64,000 nt of DNA from JAIBJN01 sp963748205 (GTDB lineage: Bacteria > Actinomycetota > Thermoleophilia > Gaiellales > Gaiellaceae): positions 1 through 64,000 of the forward strand of contig CAVVIB010000004.1 in NCBI GenBank assembly GCA_963748205.1, written 5' to 3'. Below the pieces are notes generated by a model, which saw only the letters and a program-made list of their open reading frames with translations, searched no databases and was not told the origin of the DNA. Of the stretch, positions 50,479 to 60,108 are shown piece after piece (within the stretch, counting starts at the first letter, position 1; the number at the start of each line of letters is the position of its first letter). The position numbers and the translations under genes are program-made.

Positions 50479-53067
50479 ATGACGGATGGACGAGATTTCG
50501 AGCGGAAGGCAGCCCACGAGCGGCTGTCGACGGGCTCGCTCGCACGCTGGATGCGGGCGTGCGCCACCCACCCTGGGAGAGTGTTCCTGACCTGGGGCGG
50601 AATCATCGTCCTCCTGATCGTTCTCGTCATCGCGATCGGGGGCGGCCTGAAGGACGAGTTCGAGATCCCGGGCTCGGACACGCAGAGGGCCACCGACCTG
50701 ATCGAGTCGGAGTTCGCGGCCGAGCAAGGGGCCGTTCTCAACCTGGTCTTCGCGGCACCCGAGGGCGAGACGCTGGACACGCCCGAGCGCCGTGACGCAA
50801 TCGAAGGGGCGATCGCCGAGCTGCAGACGGACGAGTTTGCACCCACGGCGGACCAAGCCGGTATCGAGAGCGTCGGCGATCCGTTCAGTGATCAGACGTT
50901 CTCCGACGACGGGCGCATCGCGTACGCCGAGGCGCAGTTCTCAGAGACGATCGAGACCGAGGATCGCGACCAGGTCGTTGCCGTCCAGGATGCGGTCCGC
51001 GAGGCGGTCGAGCCGGCCGGCGTCACGGTGGAGTTCAACGGCGACGCCGAGTTCCCGCCGATCGAACAGGGGATCCAGGAGGTCCTCGGCCTGCTCATGG
51101 CGCTCGTCGTGCTGCTGCTCGTCTTCCGAGCGCTCGTGTCGGCCGCGATTCCGATCGTGCTCGCGATAGTGGCCGTCGCGACGGCCTTCATCCTGCTCTT
51201 CATCGTCGCGGGCCTCACCGACGTCAACACGATCACGCCGCTCCTTGTGTCGATGATCGGGCTCGGCGTCGGGATCGACTACTCGCTCTTCATCGTCACG
51301 CGGTTCCGGCAGCTCCTGCACGAGGGGCTCTCGCCCGCGGATGCGGCCGCAGAGGCAGGCGCCTCCGCGGGGCGCGCGACGCTGTTCGCCGGGCTCACGG
51401 TCGCCATCTCGGTGAGCGGCCTCGCGTTCTTCGGGCTCGACTTCATAACGAAGCTCGGCATCGGTTCCGCTCTCGGCGTCCTGACGACGGTGCTGATGGC
51501 GAACTCGCTGCTCATCGCCGCGCTGGCGAAGCTCGGGCACCGGGTCGACCGCATGAGTGCCGGGTTCCACGTCGTGCTCTTCGTGATCACGCTCGGCCTC
51601 TACAGCTGGTACTGGGTCTACAGGACCCACCGCGAGGCCAGGCGCCAGACCGGTCAAGGCCTCGGAGGCGTGCTCGGCCTGCTGCTCTGGATCGTCCTCC
51701 TGCCGGTCAGCGCGTTCGTGATCCCGTCGGAGGTTCGGCGGATGTACGAGAAAGCCGGTCGGGAGGCGCCCGTCAGTGGGCGGACGGGGCTTTGGCTCTT
51801 CCCGTTCGGGGTGCTGATCGTTCCCGGAATCGTCTGGTTCGTGAAGATCCACCGGGCCCTCGAGCGCTTGGAAGTGCCCGTGGCGCTCCAGCCGATCGAC
51901 GATTCGGATCTCGCCCGCGAGCGGACGTTGATCGCGCGCTGGGGACGGTTCGTGACACGGAACCACAAGCCGGTGTTCGTCGTCCTCCTCGTCGTCGGGC
52001 TCCTGCTCGCGACGGGCTCGGCGCTCGTCCGGCTCGGCGCCTCCGACCAGGGCACGCAGCCGGAGGAACAGACCGCCCGCCGCGCGTACGACCTGCTCGC
52101 GGAGGGCTTCGGCCCCGGCTTCAACGGACCAATCCCGATCGTGATCGACGTGAACGGTGACGAGCAGGCGCCGCAGCGCGTCTACGACGGCGTGCGCAAC
52201 CTCGAGGGCGTCGCGTCGGCCGGCGAGCCGCAGTTCAATGACGAGAACACGGTCGCGATCGTCTTCGTGACGCCCGACTCGGCGCCGCAGGACGAGCAGA
52301 CCGAGCAGCTCGTCGATCGGCTGCGCGGCGACGTGGCTCCCGCGGCGACCGAGGGCAGCGACGCCGCCGTGTACGTCTCGGGGCTGAACGCGGCGTTCAT
52401 CGACATCGGCGACCGAATCATGGAGCGGCTGCCGCTGTTTCTGCTCTACATCATCGGCGTGACGTTCCTCGTGCTCGCGATGGCGTTCCGCTCGATCGTT
52501 GTCTCGCTGACCGCTGCGGTGACGACGATCCTCTCGGCGTTCATCGGCTTCGGCGTGCTCACGCTCGTCTTCCAGGAGGGCTACCTGCTCGATGTCATGG
52601 GGCTCGACCGCACAGGCCCGATCGAAACGTTCGTCCCGCCGATCGCTTTCGCGATCCTGTTCGGCCTCTTCATGGACTACATGGTCTTCCTCATGAGCCG
52701 GATCCGGGAAGAGCACGTCCACGGCCTGAATACGCGAGACGCCGTGGAGCACGGCATCGCTGCCATCGGGCGGGTCATCGTTGCCGCGGCGATCATCATG
52801 GGCACCGTCTTCGCCGCGTTCATCCTCACGTCCGACCGCATCTCGAAGGAGTTCGGGCTCGTGCTGGCGGTCGCGATCCTCGCGGACGCATTGGTCGTGA
52901 AGATGACGCTCGTGCCGGCGTTCTTCACCTGGCTCGGGGAGAAGACGTGGTACATCCCGCGCTGGCTCGACCGCCTGCTTCCGAACATCACGATCGAGTC
53001 CCCGCACGAAGGCGAGGCCCCACCCCCGATCGAGCCCGAGCCGGCCGGGGCGGGCGGAGGACACTAG
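50479..53067 (+). CDS. MmpL/RND-type transporter with embedded DUF4234-like segment
   Basis: The product has 862 residues. Two RND halves are present, each with a large external loop and about five helices: GLGVGIDYSLFIVTRFRQLL (first half) and FGLFMDYMVFLMSRIREEHV (second half) carry the G-x-x-x-D-Y proton-relay signature. It would export lipids or other hydrophobic compounds using the proton gradient. Between the halves, residues about 356-465 form an insertion with three helices and LYSWYWVYRTHREARRQTGQ and WFVKIHRALERL, the pattern of DUF4234. The ATG follows ACCAAGGAGG. Confidence 0.92.
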   Translation: MTDGRDFERKAAHERLSTGSLARWMRACATHPGRVFLTWGGIIVLLIVLVIAIGGGLKDEFEIPGSDTQRATDLIESEFAAEQGAVLNLVFAAPEGETLDTPERRDAIEGAIAELQTDEFAPTADQAGIESVGDPFSDQTFSDDGRIAYAEAQFSETIETEDRDQVVAVQDAVREAVEPAGVTVEFNGDAEFPPIEQGIQEVLGLLMALVVLLLVFRALVSAAIPIVLAIVAVATAFILLFIVAGLTDVNTITPLLVSMIGLGVGIDYSLFIVTRFRQLLHEGLSPADAAAEAGASAGRATLFAGLTVAISVSGLAFFGLDFITKLGIGSALGVLTTVLMANSLLIAALAKLGHRVDRMSAGFHVVLFVITLGLYSWYWVYRTHREARRQTGQGLGGVLGLLLWIVLLPVSAFVIPSEVRRMYEKAGREAPVSGRTGLWLFPFGVLIVPGIVWFVKIHRALERLEVPVALQPIDDSDLARERTLIARWGRFVTRNHKPVFVVLLVVGLLLATGSALVRLGASDQGTQPEEQTARRAYDLLAEGFGPGFNGPIPIVIDVNGDEQAPQRVYDGVRNLEGVASAGEPQFNDENTVAIVFVTPDSAPQDEQTEQLVDRLRGDVAPAATEGSDAAVYVSGLNAAFIDIGDRIMERLPLFLLYIIGVTFLVLAMAFRSIVVSLTAAVTTILSAFIGFGVLTLVFQEGYLLDVMGLDRTGPIETFVPPIAFAILFGLFMDYMVFLMSRIREEHVHGLNTRDAVEHGIAAIGRVIVAAAIIMGTVFAAFILTSDRISKEFGLVLAVAILADALVVKMTLVPAFFTWLGEKTWYIPRWLDRLLPNITIESPHEGEAPPPIEPEPAGAGGGH

Positions 53068-53118
53068 GAATCGTCGAGGGCGGCGGCCACCGCGCCGCCG
53101 CCCTCCTCCTCTCGTTCC

Positions 53119-54444
53119 ATGGACGTCGCCGAGCTAACACGGACGCTTTCCGGCGAGGTCATCCTCCCGGATGACTCACGGTTCGATGTCGCGCGGCGGG
53201 GCTTCAACGCCCTCGTCGACCGGCGCCCGGCCGTGATCGCCCGCTGTCTCGGCGCCGCCGACGTCTCGGCGGCTTTCGCCTTCGCCGAGGAGAACGGGCT
53301 CGAGGTCGCCGTGCGCGGCGGCGGCCACAACCCCGCCGGACACTGCGTGCTCGACGACGGGCTCGTGATCGATCTCTCGCAGATGCGCACGGTCGAGGTC
53401 GACCCCGACGCGCGGATCGCCCGCGCGGACGGCGGATCGACCTGGCTCGACTTCGACACGGCGACGCAGGCGTTCGGCCTCGTCACGCCGGGAGGGATCG
53501 TCGGCTCCACGGGAGTCTGCGGCCTCACGCTCGGCGGCGGCATCGGCCACCTGACCGCCCAGCACGGGCTGACGTGCGACAACCTCGTCGCTGCCGAGCT
53601 CGTCACGCCGGACGGACGCATCATCGCGGCCGACGAGGAGCTGCTCTGGGCTCTCCGCGGCGGCGGTGGGAACTTCGGCGTCGCGACGCGCCTGGAGTTC
53701 CGCCTGCACCCGCTGGACGGCGTCGTCGGCGGCCTCCTCACCTATGCCGGGGACGGCGTCCGCGAGGCCTTCCGCACCTTCCTCGACGTCGTGGCGGGCG
53801 CGCCTCGCGATCTGAGCTGCCAGGCGGTGCTCGGCGTCGACGAGGCGCTCGCGCCTGTGCTCGTCGTCATCCCCTCCTACACGGGCCCGGACGAGGACCC
53901 CGAGGAGCTGCGCGCGCTGCGCTCGGCCCCGGGCCTCGTGGACGACGGCGTGCGTCCGCGGCCGTTCGTCGAGCAGCAGAGCCTCCTGGACTCGCCCTAC
54001 GGCGAACAGCGCCACTACTGGAAGGGCCACTTCGTCAACGAGCTCCCTGACGTGCTCGTCGACGTGCTCCTCGAGCGGGTCGCGGCGCTGGGGCGGCCGC
54101 CCGGCGACATCCTGATCGAGTCGCTGCACGGCGCACCGAAGGACGTCGACCCCGCCTCGAGCGCCCTCACCTACCGCAGCGCGGCGTTCAACGTCAGCGC
54201 GATGGCCACCTGGCGGGATCCCGCACTCGACGACGAGCACATCGCGTGGTCACGCGAGACCGCGGCCGCGATCCAGCCGTGGTCGGTCAGCGGGGGCTAC
54301 GCGAACTACATGCAGGCCGACGAGCCGATCGAGCGCGTCCGCGCGGCGTTCGGAGCCGAGCCCTTCGAGCGGCTCCAGGCGCTCAAGCGCCGGTACGACC
54401 CGGGCAACGTCCTGCGCCGCAACCAGAACATCCCGCCGGGTTGA
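53119..54444 (+). CDS. FAD-binding oxidoreductase with bicovalent flavin sites (BBE-type)
   Basis: The product has 441 residues: an FAD-binding PCMH domain with EVAVRGGGHNPAGHCVLDDG, where the first His is the likely 8-alpha flavin link, and VGSTGVCGLTLGGGIGHLTA, where the Cys is the likely 6-S link; and a C-terminal berberine-bridge domain (YANYMQADEPIERVRAAFG, LQALKRRYDPGNVLRRNQNI). Such enzymes oxidise sugars, alcohols or alkaloid-like compounds using oxygen. There is no clear signal peptide. It follows the MmpL gene after 51 bases. Confidence 0.92.
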   Translation: MDVAELTRTLSGEVILPDDSRFDVARRGFNALVDRRPAVIARCLGAADVSAAFAFAEENGLEVAVRGGGHNPAGHCVLDDGLVIDLSQMRTVEVDPDARIARADGGSTWLDFDTATQAFGLVTPGGIVGSTGVCGLTLGGGIGHLTAQHGLTCDNLVAAELVTPDGRIIAADEELLWALRGGGGNFGVATRLEFRLHPLDGVVGGLLTYAGDGVREAFRTFLDVVAGAPRDLSCQAVLGVDEALAPVLVVIPSYTGPDEDPEELRALRSAPGLVDDGVRPRPFVEQQSLLDSPYGEQRHYWKGHFVNELPDVLVDVLLERVAALGRPPGDILIESLHGAPKDVDPASSALTYRSAAFNVSAMATWRDPALDDEHIAWSRETAAAIQPWSVSGGYANYMQADEPIERVRAAFGAEPFERLQALKRRYDPGNVLRRNQNIPPG

Positions 54445-54554
54445 CGCCGGTTTAGCGCCATTGACAGGCCGCGCGGGTCGATGGGACACTCGCGGCGCTC
54501 TGTCAGTTTCGACGGGCCCCGGGAGTGGTGGAACGGGGCAAAGGGGGATTGATC

Positions 54555-57350
54555 ATGTTCAGCAGGCCACCAGGACTGCTTCTGGTGCTCGCCGCCGCGC
54601 TCACGGCGCTCGTGCTCGTGCCGGGCTCCATGTCCGCGTCGGATGCCGGAAGCAGCTCGGCGCAGGCGGCGGGGACCGGTGACGCGCTCGACATCGCGCT
54701 GAGCCACGTGCGGACGAGCACGGACGAGCTCGGCGTCTCGAGCGTCGACGTCGCGGACCTGTTCGTGACGAGCCAGTACACGAGCCGTCACAACGGCGTC
54801 ACGCACGTCAACCTCAACCAGCGATTCCGAGACCTCGAGGTCTTCGGCGGCCACGCGACGGTCAACGTCGCGCGCGACGGCCGCGTCGTCTTCGTCGGCG
54901 GCCGCTTCGTGAGCGGGCTCACCGACGCGTCGGGCGAGGGCGAGCTTGCCGCCACGGAGGCTGTGGCGGCGGCAGCGGAGGAGCTCGACCTCGACGATCC
55001 TGCGAACCTGCGGGTGCTCAGCCGGGAGGACGGCAGCGCGCAGGAGACCGTGCTCTCGGGCGCGGGCATCTCCGACGAGCCGATTCCCGCGCGTCTCGGC
55101 TGGCAGCCGACGACCGGCGGGCTCCGCCTCGCGTGGCGGCTCGTGATCGACGACTCGTCCACCTCGAGCGTGTGGAACGCAACGGTCGACGCCGACAACG
55201 GGCGCCTGCTCGCCGTCGACGACTGGACCGACCACGACACCCGCGACGAACTGACCGACCGGCTCGGGCGCACGGGCGGCCAGACGTCCTCGGCCGTTCA
55301 GACGCTGGCCCTCGGGCCGACGGTCTTCGAGCCGGACAGCCCGGTCAACGACGGTTCGAGCTACCGGGCCTACCCGCAGGAGAGCCCGGACGACAGCGAC
55401 CGCGTGCTCTTCACCAACCCGGCCGACGGCTTCGCGTCCCCCTTCGGCTGGCACGACACCAACGGCGTCGCGGGCGCGGAGTTCACGATCACGCGGGGCA
55501 ACAACGTCCACGCGTACACCGACCGCGACAACGACGGGCTGCAGGACCCGGCCGGCTCGCCCGACGGCGGCTCCGGGCTCGACTTCGACTTCCCCATCAA
55601 CCTCGGCGAGCACGCGCAGTTCAACGTGCCGGCGAACATCACGAACATGTTCCGCTGGTGCAACATCGTGCACGACCTGCAGTACCTGTACGGCTTCGAC
55701 GAGGCGTCGGGGAACTTCCAGGTCAACAACTACGGCCGTGGCGGCACCGGCGGCGACGACGTCCGCTGCGAGGGCATGGACGGCTCCGGTCAGTCGAACG
55801 CGAACTTCTCGACCCCCGCCGCCGACGGCGGGCAGCCGAGGATGCAGACGATGATCGAGTTCGGCTCCGGCCTCCCGAGCGCGGTCACGGTGAGCTCGGG
55901 CGCGGCGGCCGGCACGTACCTGGCCCAGTACGCCCGCTACAGCCCGCCCGCGACGACGGCGGGGACGCCCGGGACGCTCGTGCTCGTCAACGACGGCACC
56001 GGCGCTCCGAACGACGGCTGCGACGCCTTCAGCCTGCCGGCGGGGGCGATCGCGGTGGTCGACACGGCCACCGCGTGCACCAACCACGCGCAGACGCTGA
56101 ACGCGCAGACCGCGGGCGCAGTTGCCGTGGTGATCGTCCACACGACGGACAACCCGGCGCTCACCTCCGGGCCGATGTTCCCGGTGATCAACGTCCCGAC
56201 GATCCGGGTCGGCCTGACGGACGGGAACACCATCAAGGCCGCGATCGCCGGCTCGCCGGCTCCGGGCTCGGTCCACCGCAACACGGGCCGCGCGCCCCTG
56301 CGGGTGGGCGACCTCGACACGGCGACGATCATCCACGAGTACAGCCACGGCGTCTCCAACCGCCTCACCGGCGGCCTCAACATCAACTGCCTCACCGGGC
56401 AGGAGCAGATGGGCGAGGGCTGGGGCGACTGGCACGCCATCACGGCGCTGATCGACACCGCGAAGGACGACCCGGACGGGCCGCGCGGGATCTACCCGTA
56501 CGTGCTCTACGAGCCGCCCAGGACGAGCCCCGGGCTCCGCAACCGGCCGTACTCGCGGAACATGGAGATCCAGCCGTCGACCTACGACAGCATCAAGCAG
56601 GGCGCCTGGCTCAACGGCGCCTCGCTCTCCCAGCCGCACGGGATCGGCCACGCCTGGTCGGCCATGCTCTGGGACATGGTCTGGGACCTGATCGAGAAGA
56701 ACGGGTTCAACCCGAACCTCTATGACGACTGGAGCACGGGCGGGAACAACCTCGCCTACCAGATCGTCAACGACGGTCTCAAGTTCCAGGGCTGCGGCCC
56801 GACGTTCGTCACCGGGCGCAACGCGATCATCGCCGCGGAGAGCGTCCTGACCGGCGGCGACAACACCTGCACGCTCTGGGCGTCGTTCTCCCGCCGCGGC
56901 CTCGGCTTCAGCGCGAGCGACGGCGGGACGACGGGCCGCAACGACGGCACCGAGGCGTACGACACGGATCCGGCCTGTCGCCGCGGCTTCACCGCGGGAG
57001 CCGACCAGCCGTACGGCTCGCTGAACTCAGCGGGCGCGGGTGACGTCGTCGTGGTGAAGTTCCGGGCGGACGGGTACACCGACCCGTCGAAGGTGCTCGC
57101 GAGCAACTCGCCGTTCTCGCGCAAGGTGGACTGCTCGACGCTGCAGGTTCCGAGCCAGACGCAGTTCGTCACCCCGCGCGAGCTCCCGATCGCCACGGAG
57201 ACGCAGGGGGACACGAAGCTCAAGCTGCTCGGCGGCGGCCAGTTCCGCTACCGCTGGCAGAGCGAGCGCGACTGGGGCGGGACGTGCCGTGAGTTCGTAC
57301 TCACGCGCACCGACGGCGTCCAGCACCGCGCCTTCTTCCAGTTCCGCTAA
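54555..57350 (+). CDS. secreted M36-family metalloprotease (fungalysin-like)
   Basis: About 931 residues. The signal peptide is MFSRPPGLLLVLAAALTALV to about residue 32. Next is an FTP/PepSY propeptide (HVNLNQRFRDLEVFGGHATV), and then the catalytic domain with the zinc motif IIHEYSHGVSNRL (HExxH near residue 594) and the third ligand in GEGWGDWHAI. A PA-like insert (GAIAVVDTATACTNHAQTLN, AGAVAVVIVHTTDNPALTSG) lies before the zinc site. The C-terminal region is extra. ATG 54555 follows AAAGGGGGA; a GTG 30 bases upstream also is in frame. It degrades extracellular protein after propeptide removal. Confidence 0.93.
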   Translation: MFSRPPGLLLVLAAALTALVLVPGSMSASDAGSSSAQAAGTGDALDIALSHVRTSTDELGVSSVDVADLFVTSQYTSRHNGVTHVNLNQRFRDLEVFGGHATVNVARDGRVVFVGGRFVSGLTDASGEGELAATEAVAAAAEELDLDDPANLRVLSREDGSAQETVLSGAGISDEPIPARLGWQPTTGGLRLAWRLVIDDSSTSSVWNATVDADNGRLLAVDDWTDHDTRDELTDRLGRTGGQTSSAVQTLALGPTVFEPDSPVNDGSSYRAYPQESPDDSDRVLFTNPADGFASPFGWHDTNGVAGAEFTITRGNNVHAYTDRDNDGLQDPAGSPDGGSGLDFDFPINLGEHAQFNVPANITNMFRWCNIVHDLQYLYGFDEASGNFQVNNYGRGGTGGDDVRCEGMDGSGQSNANFSTPAADGGQPRMQTMIEFGSGLPSAVTVSSGAAAGTYLAQYARYSPPATTAGTPGTLVLVNDGTGAPNDGCDAFSLPAGAIAVVDTATACTNHAQTLNAQTAGAVAVVIVHTTDNPALTSGPMFPVINVPTIRVGLTDGNTIKAAIAGSPAPGSVHRNTGRAPLRVGDLDTATIIHEYSHGVSNRLTGGLNINCLTGQEQMGEGWGDWHAITALIDTAKDDPDGPRGIYPYVLYEPPRTSPGLRNRPYSRNMEIQPSTYDSIKQGAWLNGASLSQPHGIGHAWSAMLWDMVWDLIEKNGFNPNLYDDWSTGGNNLAYQIVNDGLKFQGCGPTFVTGRNAIIAAESVLTGGDNTCTLWASFSRRGLGFSASDGGTTGRNDGTEAYDTDPACRRGFTAGADQPYGSLNSAGAGDVVVVKFRADGYTDPSKVLASNSPFSRKVDCSTLQVPSQTQFVTPRELPIATETQGDTKLKLLGGGQFRYRWQSERDWGGTCREFVLTRTDGVQHRAFFQFR

Positions 57351-57371
57351 CCGGAAGGAGCGAACGGCTAC

Positions 57372-57399
57372 GGGGAGCGCCCGGCAACGGGCGCTCCCC
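57372..57399 (+). terminator. hairpin terminator of the M36 protease gene
   Basis: GGGGAGCGCCCG pairs perfectly with CGGGCGCTCCCC around GCAA, 22 bases after the protease stop. Only two Ts follow. Confidence 0.7.
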
Positions 57400-57513
57400 G
57401 CTTAACCCACTCTGTTCGCGTTTCGTAAAGACCCGCCGGGATCGGTGCGCACGAACGTCTGTGCTCGTAGACGGCCCTCCCTCTCGCCGTCACCAGCAAC
57501 GAAAGGTGCAGAC

Positions 57514-58033
57514 GTGAAACGAATCCTCTCCCTCGCCGCCGTCCTCGCGGCCGCGGTGCTCGTCCCGCTGGCCTCGGCGGCGCTGATCAAGGGGACCGCG
57601 GGCAACGACACCCTCACGGGCACGAGCGCCCGCGACTTCATCCACGGCTACGCAGGCGACGACATGATCGTCGGGAGTGCCGGCCGCGACTACGCCTGGG
57701 GCGGCGCCGGCAACGACACCGTCGCCGGCAACGGCGGGGCCGACCGGGTCTTCGGCGGCCCGGGCGACGACACGGTGACCGGCGGGGACGGGGCCGACGT
57801 CTGGGTCTCCGGCGGGCGCCGGGAACGACACGGTCAACGGCGGCGACGGCGCCGACCAGATCTTCGGCGCAGCCGGGAACGACACGCTCAACGGAAACAG
57901 CGGCAACGACCGTATCTACGGCGGCCTTGGGCAGGACACGATCACCTGCGGCCCAGGGGTCGACACTGCGTTCGTCGATCGCACGGACACCGTCGCAGCC
58001 GACTGCGAGCGGCGGCGTCCCGCCAGGCCCTAG
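57514..58033 (+). CDS. secreted RTX-like calcium-binding protein (frameshifted)
   Basis: About 173 residues. A signal peptide (KRILSLAAVLAAAVLVPLAS-A) is followed by nearly uninterrupted RTX nonapeptides of the type GGxGxDxuxx: GTAGNDTLTGTSARDFIHGY, GGAGNDTVAGNGGADRVFGG and, after a one-base insertion near 57815 (GGCGGGCGCC), GNDTVNGGDGADQIFGAAGN and GGLGQDTITCGPGVDTAFVD with a stop after ERRRPARP. The repeats form a calcium-stabilised parallel beta roll. GTG 57514 has GAAAGG upstream. No adjacent type I secretion genes are seen; the signal peptide suggests Sec export. Confidence 0.85.
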
Positions 58034-58046
58034 GGGGGAACCAGGC

Positions 58047-58080
58047 CGAGATGCCCGGGCATGGCCGCCCGGGCATCTCG
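58047..58080 (+). terminator. hairpin terminator after the RTX gene
   Basis: CGAGATGCCCGGGC pairs with GCCCGGGCATCTCG around ATGGCC, 13 bases past the stop codon. No U-tract follows. Confidence 0.7.
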
Positions 58081-58182
58081 GGCCAGGACATCTCACCGCG
58101 CTAGCCCTCACTAGGAGGGGTCCCCATGAGGACCAGGGGTTCCCCCGAAGAGAGGGTGCCACCCTGCGCGCGACCATCGAGG

Positions 58183-58213
58183 CCAATCGGGCGAAAGCCC
58201 ACAAATCGATTGG
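58183..58213 (+). promoter_or_regulatory. structured leader hairpin ahead of the large RTX-like gene
   Basis: The outer stem CCAATC/GATTGG encloses a GGGC-GAAA-GCCC hairpin with a GNRA loop and a seven-base bulge ACAAATC on one side. The structure ends 15 bases before the ATG and adjoins the AAAGGGGTGGAG ribosome site, so it could modulate translation. It matches no riboswitch class I can name. Confidence 0.35.
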
Positions 58214-58228
58214 CAAAGGGGTGGAGAG

Positions 58229-60055
58229 ATGTCTGGAGTCGTCAACTACCTGGAGAGCCCTTCGCGCAGGAGCGGCTTCGCGTGGGCCCGGCTGGTCGCC
58301 GTGGTCGCGGGTCTGCTCGCGGTCCTCGGCCTCGTGGCCGAGCGCGCGAACGCGGGCTACTCGGCACGCGTGAACAACGGAACGCTGACCCTCACCGGCA
58401 ACGGAGCAAGCGACCAGCTCGCACTCCGGCTGCAGGCGGGCGTTCCCACGACGCTGCAGGTCGACGTCGGGGACAACGGCTCGGCCGACCTCAGCTTCGA
58501 CCGGGCAGCGTTCGACAGGATCGTCGTCAACGCGGGCGGCGGCAACGACCGCGTCAGGATGGACGAGGCCAACGGCGTCTTCACGGACACGGAGACGACC
58601 TCGATGAACGGCCAGGACGGCTACGACACGCTGCTCGGCGGCGCGGGCGCCGAGACGTTCCTCGGCGGGGCGCAGAACGACCGCGTCGACGGTAACGGCG
58701 GCGCCGACATCGGCATCCTCGGCACCGGCCACGACACGTTCGTCTGGGATCCCGGCGACGGCAGCGACGTCGTCGAGGGCCAGGGCGGCACGGACACGCT
58801 CCTGTTCAACGGCTCCGCAGGCGCCGAGAACTTCGACTTCTCCGCCAACGGCAACCGCCTCCGCTTCTTCCGCAACCTGGGCAACATCACCATGGACACC
58901 GACAACGTCGAGCGGGTCGACCTCGAGGCGCTCGGCGGCGCCGACAACGCGGTCGTCAACGACCTCACCGGCACCGACGTCACGCTGGCGAACATCGACC
59001 TCGAAGGCGTCCTCGGCGGCGGAGCCGGAGACGGACAGCCCGACACCATCACCGCCAAGGGCACCGCCGGCTCCGACCTGATCCACGTCAGCGCGTGGTC
59101 CGGCGCGATCGCGGTCGACGGCCTCGCCGCCGACGTGCGCATCCGGCGGGCCGAGCAGGGGAGCGACCTGCTCACGATCGACGGGCAGGGCGGCGGAGAC
59201 CTCGTGAGGCTGTTCGGCTCGGCAGCGTGGGATGTCATCGACATCGCCCCGTCGCCGGTGCCCGGCAACGCACGGGTGACCGCGTCGAACATCCCGGCCT
59301 TCGTGGACGTGGCCGGCGTGGCGACGCTCGCTGTCTACGGCCTTGACCGCGCGGACACGATCTCGGGTGCGAGCGGCCTCGCGGCTCTGCTCCAGCTCAA
59401 GCTGTTCGGCGGCGACGGCTACGACACGCTCAACGGCGGCGACGGTGCCGACGCGCTCCTCGGTGGGGCGCAGAACGACCGCGTCGACGGTAACGGCGGG
59501 GCCGACGTCGGCATCCTCGGCACCGGCCACGACACGTTCGTCTGGGATCCCGGCGACGGCAGCGACACGGTCGAGGGGCAGGGCGGCACGGACAGGCTCC
59601 TGTTCAACGGCTCCGGAGGCAGCGAGAACTTCGACTTCTCCGCCAACGGCAACCGCCTCCGCTTCTTCCGTGACCTCGGCAACATCACCATGGACACCAA
59701 CGACGTCGAGCGGGTCGACCTCGAAGCACTCGGCGGCGCCGACAACACGGTCGTCAACGACCTCAGCGGCACCGACGTCGACCTGGCGAACATCGACCTC
59801 GAAGGCGTCCTCGGCGGCGGCGCCGGCGACGGACAGCCCGACACCATCACCATGAACGGCACGAACGCCCGCGACGACTTCCGAGTCCGCCGCGACGGCG
59901 ACATCGTGGACGTGACGGGCATGGCTCCCCGCGTGCGGATCGCGCACTCGGAGGCCGCCAACGACCGGCTCACGATCAACGGCCTCGGCGGCAACGACAG
60001 GTTCTTCGTCGGTGCCGGCCTGGGTGCCCTGATCCAGCTCAGCGTCAACCAGTAA
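58229..60055 (+). CDS. large secreted RTX-like repeat protein with internal duplication
   Basis: The product has 608 residues. A 20-residue polar start precedes the export helix RLVAVVAGLLAVLGLVAERA, with cleavage probably after NAG or ANA. The mature protein is acidic and Gly/Asn/Asp-rich with degenerate RTX motifs (AGGGNDRVRMDEANG, GGDGYDTLNGGDGADALLGG, GLGGNDRFFVGAG). Residues about 130-275 and 396-541 are near-identical copies (both include GILGTGHDTFVWDPGDGSD and GNRLRFFR-LGNITMDT). It would fold as beta-solenoid stretches binding calcium. The ATG follows GGGGTGGAGAG. A strong terminator follows the stop. Confidence 0.87.
   Translation: MSGVVNYLESPSRRSGFAWARLVAVVAGLLAVLGLVAERANAGYSARVNNGTLTLTGNGASDQLALRLQAGVPTTLQVDVGDNGSADLSFDRAAFDRIVVNAGGGNDRVRMDEANGVFTDTETTSMNGQDGYDTLLGGAGAETFLGGAQNDRVDGNGGADIGILGTGHDTFVWDPGDGSDVVEGQGGTDTLLFNGSAGAENFDFSANGNRLRFFRNLGNITMDTDNVERVDLEALGGADNAVVNDLTGTDVTLANIDLEGVLGGGAGDGQPDTITAKGTAGSDLIHVSAWSGAIAVDGLAADVRIRRAEQGSDLLTIDGQGGGDLVRLFGSAAWDVIDIAPSPVPGNARVTASNIPAFVDVAGVATLAVYGLDRADTISGASGLAALLQLKLFGGDGYDTLNGGDGADALLGGAQNDRVDGNGGADVGILGTGHDTFVWDPGDGSDTVEGQGGTDRLLFNGSGGSENFDFSANGNRLRFFRDLGNITMDTNDVERVDLEALGGADNTVVNDLSGTDVDLANIDLEGVLGGGAGDGQPDTITMNGTNARDDFRVRRDGDIVDVTGMAPRVRIAHSEAANDRLTINGLGGNDRFFVGAGLGALIQLSVNQ
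58616..59053 (+). repeat. internal duplication, copy 1
   Basis: This segment, from GGCTACGACACGCT to GACACCATCACC, recurs 798 bases (266 codons) downstream with only scattered substitutions and no indels. The two copies keep register with the reading frame. Confidence 0.85.
59414..59851 (+). repeat. internal duplication, copy 2
   Basis: Second copy of the 438-base segment at 58616-59053. Differences are few, for example GACGTCGTCGAGGG versus GACACGGTCGAGGG, implying a recent duplication or ongoing gene conversion. Confidence 0.85.
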
Positions 60056-60074
60056 CCCGAACGTACCACCGCAG

Positions 60075-60102
60075 ACAGGGGCCTCCTACGGGAGGCCCCT
60101 GT
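60075..60102. terminator. bidirectional intrinsic terminator
   Basis: ACAGGGGCCTCC pairs perfectly with GGAGGCCCCTGT around TACG, between the convergent RTX-like and LuxR-type genes; GTCGTTGTCT follows. Confidence 0.8.
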
Positions 60103-60108
60103 CGTTGT

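Noticed and set aside
50941..53064. 707-codon minus-strand frame opposite the MmpL gene
   Set aside because: Antisense shadow with extreme Arg/Glu/Asp bias.
58034..58182. c-di-AMP or other known riboswitch in the RTX intergenic region
   Set aside because: A GGGGGAACCAGG stretch looked like part of a ydaO element, but the remaining conserved blocks could not be found.
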